Position numbers and translations under genes: made by a program. A stretch of DNA of 14,648 nt, from positions 1-14,648 of the forward strand of contig JWZX01001134.1 of assembly GCA_001275005.1 (NCBI GenBank). Reading direction: 5' to 3'. Origin of the DNA: Chrysochromulina tobinii. Taxonomy: Eukaryota > Haptophyta > Prymnesiales > Chrysochromulinaceae. The notes below the pieces were generated by a model that did not search any database, was not told the origin of the DNA, and saw only the letters and a list, made by a program, of their open reading frames with translations. Within the stretch, counting starts at the first letter, position 1, and each line of letters opens with the position of its first letter. Shown here piece after piece: positions 9,715 to 14,648 of the stretch.

Positions 9715-10671
9715 ATGCCGCCCCGCACCAGCTCGATCACCAGCAACTACGCTCAGCTCGATGCGAACAGCGACAAGTTCAATCTGTCGCTTGGCGACGC
9801 AGCCGGTATGAGCAATGCCAACATGAAAAACCTCGCCGAGATGGCGGGCATCCATGGCGGCGACCAGCGCGATGGCAAGGCCAACCGTGTGGCGCAGTTC
9901 AGCACAGATGATCACCTGTACGTGACGGGCGCGGGCCGTGTGCTCGAGAAGGACGGAGGTGAGTTCAACACTGCGCCGAAGCAAGGGTATGTCGCGCTGA
10001 AGGCACCTATCGAGGCTGACAGGAAGCGCTTCGAGGCCGCCAAGGCAGCAATGCACTCCGGCAAGGCCCGTGATGCCGATGGTACCATCGACCGCATCGA
10101 TGATTCGGTCTCGATTAAGCTGATGCCTCTGCTGTACACGCTCAAGAGGCGCTGCGAGTCCGAGAACATCGAGCTGAGCTCGATCTTCTCGGAGGCGGGT
10201 GGGACGCACTTCGGCACCATCAAGCGCCAAAACTTCCTTTCGGCGCTCCGCGAGTGCTTCAAACGCCTGCTCCTCGAGGAGTCCACGCTGCAGGCGATCG
10301 TCGACGCGTATGGGTGCGGCTACAAGCACCCGGGCGTGCCCTCACGTGGTGAGCCACCCCAGTACGAGTCGGTTGGCTGGAAGGATTTCTGCGAGGACGT
10401 GAGCAAGTCGTATGACACGACCAGGGGTCTCGCCGACGAGATCTCCAAGATTCGCTCGGGCATCATCTCGCCGACAAAGCTTGGGCTCTCGCACATCAAG
10501 CAGGAGAACATTTGGGGCGATTCCGCCTGGGACGAGGTGGAGGAGTGGACGCAAGTCGAGGACGATGGCGCGATCTGCGTCAACCCCTTCAAGGTCTCTG
10601 GCTCGATGGTTGCCGACCAGAACAAGTTTGATGACCATGTGCTGGCGCACGCTTCCTTCGTCAACCACTGA
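9715..10671 (+). CDS. Conserved-looking protein with degenerate EF-hand-like helices
   Basis: Intronless, 318 residues from the ATG at 9715. The frame is open to a TTG at 9682, but that extension is not AUG-initiated. I do not recognise the family with confidence. Residues 1-130 are polar and low in hydrophobics, with no signal peptide. Residues about 133-231 hold helix-loop-helix segments that look like calcium-blind EF-hands: LSSIFSEAGGTHFGTIKRQNFLSAL (154-178) has the G-x-I spacing and F-x-x-x-L exit helix of an EF-hand but lacks acidic loop ligands, and a second pair ends at GWKDFCEDV (221-229). The C-terminal part is soluble. The strong preference for C- or G-ending codons suggests a well-expressed gene. 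Similar EF-hand-like layouts occur in cilium-associated proteins, which is only a guess here. Expected to be soluble and cytoplasmic or cytoskeletal. Convergent with the four-pass protein gene. Confidence 0.75.
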   Translation: MPPRTSSITSNYAQLDANSDKFNLSLGDAAGMSNANMKNLAEMAGIHGGDQRDGKANRVAQFSTDDHLYVTGAGRVLEKDGGEFNTAPKQGYVALKAPIEADRKRFEAAKAAMHSGKARDADGTIDRIDDSVSIKLMPLLYTLKRRCESENIELSSIFSEAGGTHFGTIKRQNFLSALRECFKRLLLEESTLQAIVDAYGCGYKHPGVPSRGEPPQYESVGWKDFCEDVSKSYDTTRGLADEISKIRSGIISPTKLGLSHIKQENIWGDSAWDEVEEWTQVEDDGAICVNPFKVSGSMVADQNKFDDHVLAHASFVNH

Positions 10672-11000
10672 GCGATGACCAAGTCTCTGCTGTGTCGGAC
10701 CGCCGTCTCGCAGCCGAGGCAGATGAGCGCGATTGGCGTGTGAGGAGGCGCATGCACACACCCGGGGGCGAAATGACCGTCGTGATGTGCATGACTCTGC
10801 GGGTCAACATGCTCGATGCTGGATGCTGAGTGGATGATGCTATCTTTGTTGTGCTTGTTGTGCGCGCGTGTGTGTATCCGGGCAGGGATGGCGGCGTGGC
10901 CTGTGCACGTCCGCAGTGCAAGAGATGACCGTTAGCGTGAGAGAGCCTCGTCGCTCGATCCGTGCGTCGGCGCACCACGGCGCACGGGCCACCGCGCTCG

Positions 11001-11023
11001 AGGTCACGTATTAAGGTCACGTA
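11001..11023 (+). repeat. Direct repeat AGGTCACGTA, two copies 13 bp apart
   Basis: AGGTCACGTA occurs at 11001-11010 and 11014-11023 with a 3-bp spacer (TTA). Each copy carries a CACGT core of the kind bound by plant-type bZIP and bHLH factors. Its place between two convergent 3' ends is odd for a promoter element. The repeat is seen; the function is inferred. Confidence 0.4.
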
Positions 11024-11088
11024 CAAATCTATGAGCGCGCCTCAAAACGGCGCGACGTTTCCTACGTGCAGTGGTGCCGCGCTGGCCC

Positions 11089-11172
11089 GCGCGCGCGCCC
11101 GGGATGGCGGGAAACGAGCCGGGGACCGCACAGGCGAACGCGGCGCGCGCGCGCGCGCGCGCCCCGCGCGCG
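11089..11172. repeat. Alternating CG tracts
   Basis: Runs of alternating C and G at 11089-11098, 11143-11162 (20 uninterrupted bases) and about 11165-11171 sit in a short GC-rich island. Such tracts favour Z-DNA in vitro and are prone to slippage. No coding meaning is evident. Confidence 0.6.
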
Positions 11173-11399
11173 GACCCGCGTCGCGGGGGCGAGACTTGAA
11201 AACCGGGTAAAACGAGCAAAGCCATTCTCCCGCTCCACGACTACCGCTTAGACTACGAGTACAAGTACCGCCGGGATAGTTACGGCGAGAGACTGAGGCG
11301 CAACGTCAGCGATCGTCCTTCGTACCGCCGCACCGGTCGGCGCGCCGGCGCGTTCTTCAACACGGGCCTGTGCACAGAGGCTCTCTGGCGTGGCTGACA

Positions 11400-12143
11400 T
11401 CACAATGCTGTGGAGCGTACAATCTCAGCATGCTTAGATGCTATCTCTTCGTAGTTGAATAGCTCCTTTGACCTGATGGCGAAGATGGCCCCCGCCGTAT
11501 CAACGAGGCAGCCAAGTGCGGCGAGGGTCGCATGATCCCGTGCGCCGTTGAGCATATCCACGGCCTGCTGCAAGCAGATCTCATCCACACCGTCCACGTT
11601 GGACGCGGCGAGTTCGAGCATGGGCTCCTCGAGTGCCGTGAGCATCGCCGTGAGGCCTATCACGAGCGAGAAGAAGAGCATGCATGAGCCGTATATGTAC
11701 AGCAGGTACTGATGACGCCAATGCACTGCAAGCAAGCCGCACCCAATGACGCCGCCACCGAGCATATGTAGAAAGATGCTCCGCGCGCTGACGTACACGT
11801 CATGGCATGTGTCACACTCAATGATCACTGATCCAGAAATTGGCACGGCGACAGCACACTCCACCCGGCGCATTTGCTGGAGGAGCCCGATGATCAGCAC
11901 CGCGATTTGTATGAAGCACAAGGAGACGAGCAGGCGTGGCGAGGCACGAAGGCCGCAATATGTGCGCTGCAGCGAATTGAAGTGGTCGATAATCGCCTCA
12001 AGCCAAGGGGGCAAATGGCCGCCTTCAATCCACGCCATTTTTAGGTCGATGTACAACAAGTTCTCAAGTTTCGGCGTCTCGTAGATGGTTATTGCACTGT
12101 GTTTCGGCTCTGAAGGTGTCCGCCTCCCCCCAAATCTGAACAT
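11400..12143 (-). CDS. Four-pass membrane protein of unknown function
   Basis: A frame of 247 residues from Met at 12143; Met36 (12038) is an alternative start. The same frame stays open to 12941, but that extension is antisense to the F1-alpha-like gene and looks like a shadow. Four hydrophobic helices are visible: about 70-90 (LLVSLCFIQIAVLIIGLL), 122-141, 146-170 (YLLYIYGSCMLFFSLVIGL) and 205-222. The loop between helices 1 and 2 has C96 and a C-x-x-C pair (C110, C113). The loop between helices 3 and 4 is about 35 residues and rich in acidic residues. The layout recalls tetraspanin- or MARVEL-like four-helix proteins, but the large Cys-rich loop with CCG of tetraspanins is missing, so no family is claimed. 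There is no obvious signal peptide. Confidence 0.7.
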   Translation of the reverse strand: MFRFGGRRTPSEPKHSAITIYETPKLENLLYIDLKMAWIEGGHLPPWLEAIIDHFNSLQRTYCGLRASPRLLVSLCFIQIAVLIIGLLQQMRRVECAVAVPISGSVIIECDTCHDVYVSARSIFLHMLGGGVIGCGLLAVHWRHQYLLYIYGSCMLFFSLVIGLTAMLTALEEPMLELAASNVDGVDEICLQQAVDMLNGARDHATLAALGCLVDTAGAIFAIRSKELFNYEEIASKHAEIVRSTAL

Positions 12144-12182
12144 CCAGATCTCTCGAAGCCCGCCTGAGGTACAATTTGTGCC
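12144..12182. promoter_or_regulatory. Very short divergent spacer, possible bidirectional promoter
   Basis: Only 39 bp separate the upstream-most ATGs of the four-pass protein (minus) and the F1-alpha-like protein (plus). If Met36 is used for the former, the gap is 144 bp. Either way the two genes must share promoter sequence or have promoters inside each other's transcribed region. No TATA box is visible. Confidence 0.4.
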
Positions 12183-14006
12183 ATGAACCTTCTTTGGAGC
12201 CTCGCCATCATCGCGCTGCGTTCGGCTGTGCATCCGCTTGCACCACACGTGACCGCAGCTCGCCGTTGCGGCCGTGCTCCCGCAACGGCCGCGCGCGCCG
12301 TCTTCGCCGAGGACACGACGTCTTCCTCCTCTGAGGCGAACCTGCTTGGCCGCGTGGTGTCCACCGGCTCTCTCGAGGGGCTCGTAGTTGTGCGTCCTGA
12401 GTCGCGGGAGCTCGCACGCGTCGGCAGCCTTCTCAGCTTTGGCGGCGGTACCACTGGTGTGATCCTCGCGGAACGCTGCGGCTTGTACTTTGCCAAGGCC
12501 ACGGATGGCATGCCACAGGTAGACGAGCCTGCTACGCTGCTGCTCCGCAACCTCACGGTCGCCACGCACGACGCCGACGCGAGCGTCGCTTGGGGCGGCG
12601 TGTACAACTATCTCGGCGAGCCTCTGCGCGAGCAGGATGGTGTGCCTCGGCCACCGACGTCTATGGTCACCGTCTTTGACGAGCCTGTTTCTGCAGCTCG
12701 CCGGCGGCCGATTGGCACGTCGCTGCACTCCGGCGTCGTCGCAATCGACGCGCTTACGCCCATTGGGCGTGGGCAGAGTATGGTCGTCTTTGGCCCCGAT
12801 GGACTTCCTGCGGGCTGCGGACGCACTGACCTCGCGCTGCGGCTGCTTTCGGCCCAGCATGCACTGAAGACCAATGTCAAGTGCATACTCGTGCTCGCCG
12901 GAAGCGAGGGCGAGCGCACCAGCGCCCTCACGGCGCTGCACGAGAGCGGCGCGCTCGAGAACACAAAAGTCCTCGCGGCGACGACGGCACTCGAGGGCAT
13001 CGTCGCCGCTTCAGCCGCGTGCTCCATCGCCCAGTCGTGCGAGGACGAAGACGTGCTCGTGGTCGTCGACTCGCTGCGTCCCCACCTGCAGCTTTGGAAG
13101 ACAATGGTCACGCAGCTGCAGGTGCAGAGCGTGCCGGTAACCCCCGAGGAGGAAGGATCGCAGCAGCGCGGCTACTATGCAAAGCTCGTGGAGCGCGCCG
13201 CACGACGCAAAGACGGTGGCTCCGTGACGCTCGTGCTTCTGCAGCCGTCCGTGAGCATGCTGCCTTCTTTGGCGGCCGTTGCCAAGGAGGCGTACACGCT
13301 CGCCGACTTCGAAGAGGTCGGCTTTACGAACGCGGTGCGCTCGCGCGTGAAGCTCCTCGAGGCGAAGGGCATCCAGCTCACAAAGGAGGTGCTCGTCAAG
13401 GTGGGCATCCCGCTGCCCGGTTCCGAGCACCCGGCAGCAGGCCGCGGCCAGCGCTCGGCACAGCACCTCGAGGAGCTCACTTCTCTGGTCGACGGTCACA
13501 TCGACCTGCGCGAGGGGCTTGCGGCGGTGGGACGCGTTCCGCCCATCGACCCGGCCAACTCGCTGACACGCATCGGCGTGGGCTCCTCGAAGCTTCGCCC
13601 GCTTTCACAGAGCGCAGCGATGGCCGACGTCTGTGGACCGCTCCGCCTAGAACTGGCCTCGGCCTCGGACTATGTGCACTGCGAGGTTGCACAGGCTCGC
13701 CGCGCCTCTGCATACCTGGCCGTGTTGCAGCAGACCGAGCTGCAGCCGCTGCCTCTTGGCGACGAGGTTGCTTTACTGCATGCAGCCTCCACGGGCGCGC
13801 TCGACGAGCCCGTAGCTCTCGCAGGAGAGGCAGGTGCGCCTGAGCTGCTGCGCGGCCTGCGCGCACACTTGTTGGCAAAGGAACCCGAGCTGCTTTCGCG
13901 CATCAGCCAAAGCGGCCTATTGGGAGACGCAGCATCCCGCCGACTCGGCGAGCGCACGGCAGAATACCTCGAAGAAGCGTCGAAAGCTTCACAAGCAGCA
14001 CGCTAG
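12183..14006 (+). CDS. Divergent F1-ATPase alpha-subunit homologue with degenerate P-loop
   Basis: Intronless, 607 residues. The F1 alpha layout is complete: an N-terminal beta-barrel (about 55-123, starting GRVVSTGSLEGLVVV), a nucleotide-binding domain introduced by RRPIGTSLHSGVVAIDALTPIGRGQ (174-198), and a helical C-terminal domain (about 487-600). The P-loop place reads GPDGLPAGCGRTD (204-216): it is longer than the usual GDRQTGKT, and its lysine is Arg214. Walker B is present as VLVVVDSL (Asp296). LTRIGVGSS (461-469) keeps Arg463 at the arginine-finger position of alpha subunits. A stretch of about 50 residues near 365-425 has no clear counterpart. The protein is somewhat longer than ordinary alpha (about 500-550), partly through an N-terminal extension: a hydrophobic segment (LLWSLAIIAL) then an Ala/Arg-rich, acid-poor stretch to about residue 41, as in bipartite complex-plastid targeting. 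Probably an organellar, non-nucleotide-binding alpha paralogue; whether it joins an ATP synthase is inference. Confidence 0.87.
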   Translation: MNLLWSLAIIALRSAVHPLAPHVTAARRCGRAPATAARAVFAEDTTSSSSEANLLGRVVSTGSLEGLVVVRPESRELARVGSLLSFGGGTTGVILAERCGLYFAKATDGMPQVDEPATLLLRNLTVATHDADASVAWGGVYNYLGEPLREQDGVPRPPTSMVTVFDEPVSAARRRPIGTSLHSGVVAIDALTPIGRGQSMVVFGPDGLPAGCGRTDLALRLLSAQHALKTNVKCILVLAGSEGERTSALTALHESGALENTKVLAATTALEGIVAASAACSIAQSCEDEDVLVVVDSLRPHLQLWKTMVTQLQVQSVPVTPEEEGSQQRGYYAKLVERAARRKDGGSVTLVLLQPSVSMLPSLAAVAKEAYTLADFEEVGFTNAVRSRVKLLEAKGIQLTKEVLVKVGIPLPGSEHPAAGRGQRSAQHLEELTSLVDGHIDLREGLAAVGRVPPIDPANSLTRIGVGSSKLRPLSQSAAMADVCGPLRLELASASDYVHCEVAQARRASAYLAVLQQTELQPLPLGDEVALLHAASTGALDEPVALAGEAGAPELLRGLRAHLLAKEPELLSRISQSGLLGDAASRRLGERTAEYLEEASKASQAAR

Positions 14007-14648
14007 GCGCCGTTGCCTACTGCGCAAATCGAAAGAAGATGTGCGCGCAAGGTGCAGGCGTGATTGACATGGCAGATGTCCAGCTAGTATCCAGCGCGCT
14101 GGCAAGATCGGGACTGTGGCACGACCTTTAGAGCCGAGTACCGCAAGTATCGGAGCGAGAATTGACAACCACACGTGCGACGTGCTAACGTGATGGCTGC
14201 GGGCTCGCGATGAACTCATGCAAGTAATTGGACGCGCCAACCTGAATCCCTTTCCTAGGATTCCTACCACCCTACGAGAGTCTGTGCTGAACCGAACACA
14301 CGTGTCTCACATGTAATAACGATCTACGATGTCGGGGACGTCGCGCGGTCACGGTATCGCTATCGGTAACGTTGAAAATATTGTGCGTGAGCTGCCTGTG
14401 CGCTGTGTCCAAAACTCTAAATACATGTAGAAAATTCTTCCCCACCCCCGGTTTCGTCTGAATACCGGGAGGGAAGCCTCAGAGATTAACCGCCAGCGTG
14501 AAATTAGCGCGTGCGCGAAACGATAGGAATTTGCGGTGGTGCCCGATTTCCGACTTGTCTGTCCGTGTGTCCGTGTGCCAGTCTGTCGTCCCAAATTTGG
14601 GAGCACAAAAGCGGGCGCTTCAGCTCCTTCGAACCGCGTTCCCAAATT
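14007..14648. other. Downstream region, 642 bp, no gene seen
   Basis: No frame with recognisable domains, and no tRNA or rRNA. A tandem 8-mer TGTCCGTG (14560-14575) and a 12-bp palindrome CCCAAATTTGGG (14590-14601) are visible; the left half of the palindrome (TCCCAAATT) recurs at the very end of the window. A 6-bp hairpin CCCGGT/ACCGGG lies near 14446-14468. Confidence 0.55.

Larger units (their letters stand above)
10672..11399. other. Convergent intergenic region, 728 bp, no gene seen
   Basis: It lies between the 3' ends of two genes. No frame inside has recognisable domains. It contains TG-rich runs near 10850-10880, the direct repeat described separately, and a strongly CG-rich block at about 11080-11180. 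The part from 11200 to 11399 shows no RNA gene or repeat that I can support. Confidence 0.6.

Noticed and set aside
9541-10329. 262-aa minus-strand frame
   Set aside because: It is antisense to the 318-aa gene, with no motifs and shadow-like composition.
12144-12941. N-terminal extension of the four-pass membrane protein to 513 aa
   Set aside because: The extra 266 codons are antisense to the well-supported F1-alpha-like gene and have no recognisable content; recognisable sequence begins near 12143.
12881-13843. 320-aa overlapping frame on the plus strand inside the F1-alpha-like gene
   Set aside because: Its extreme Arg/Ala/Gly composition is typical of a frame-shifted shadow of a GC-rich gene, and it shows no domain.
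14441-14475. CCCGGT/ACCGGG hairpin as a terminator
   Set aside because: The stem is only 6 bp without a following T-run, and intrinsic terminators are not expected in nuclear DNA.
1-14648. Bacterial operon, prophage or CRISPR content
   Set aside because: There are introns, eukaryotic domain layouts, wide spacing and no ribosome-binding sites; no repeat-spacer pattern was seen.

Overview
The window looks like nuclear DNA of a eukaryotic microalga, most likely one with a complex (secondary) plastid such as a haptophyte or a related chromist. The grounds are: two clean GT-AG introns in one gene; large, widely and divergently spaced genes with no operons; a plant-style LRR surface protein; an EF-hand protein with a ZU5-like domain; and a nuclear F1-ATPase alpha relative whose N-terminus looks like a signal peptide followed by an Ala/Arg-rich transit-like stretch. 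Base composition is moderately GC-rich by eye (not computed). The taxonomic guess is inference; the eukaryotic nature is well supported.

Layout, left to right. (1) 36-2246, minus: a 736-aa protein with one canonical EF-hand, a ZU5-like domain and a following UPA-like segment, a layout best known from animal ankyrin/UNC5/PIDD proteins. (2) 2247-2404: a short divergent intergenic region with two interlocked inverted repeats. (3) 2405-3331, plus: an ABHD11/YbfF-type alpha/beta hydrolase. (4) 3332-3983: no firm gene; a set of mutually exclusive stem-loops and a weak candidate for a 90-aa one-pass membrane protein that contains a 24-bp tandem repeat. (5) 3984-9418, plus: a three-exon gene for a 1719-aa secreted or membrane-anchored protein with a signal peptide, a Cys-rich module, an Asp-box (Ycf48/HCF136-like) propeller-type region, an LRRNT motif, about 22 plant-type LRRs, an EGF-like module and a C-terminal hydrophobic anchor. 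(6) 9715-10671, plus: an unrecognised 318-aa protein with degenerate EF-hand-like helices. (7) 10672-11399: a convergent intergenic region with a direct repeat and alternating CG tracts. (8) 11400-12143, minus: a 247-aa four-pass membrane protein. (9) 12183-14006, plus: a 607-aa divergent F1-ATPase alpha homologue with a broken P-loop but a retained arginine-finger position, divergent from gene 8 with only 39 bp between the start codons. (10) 14007-14648: no gene seen.

The genes do not form an obvious pathway; this is an ordinary eukaryotic gene neighbourhood. The noteworthy items are the individual protein architectures: the algal EF-hand/ZU5/UPA-like protein, the pseudo-alpha F1 subunit and the propeller-LRR-EGF surface protein. 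No rRNA, tRNA, CRISPR array or recognisable transposon was seen.
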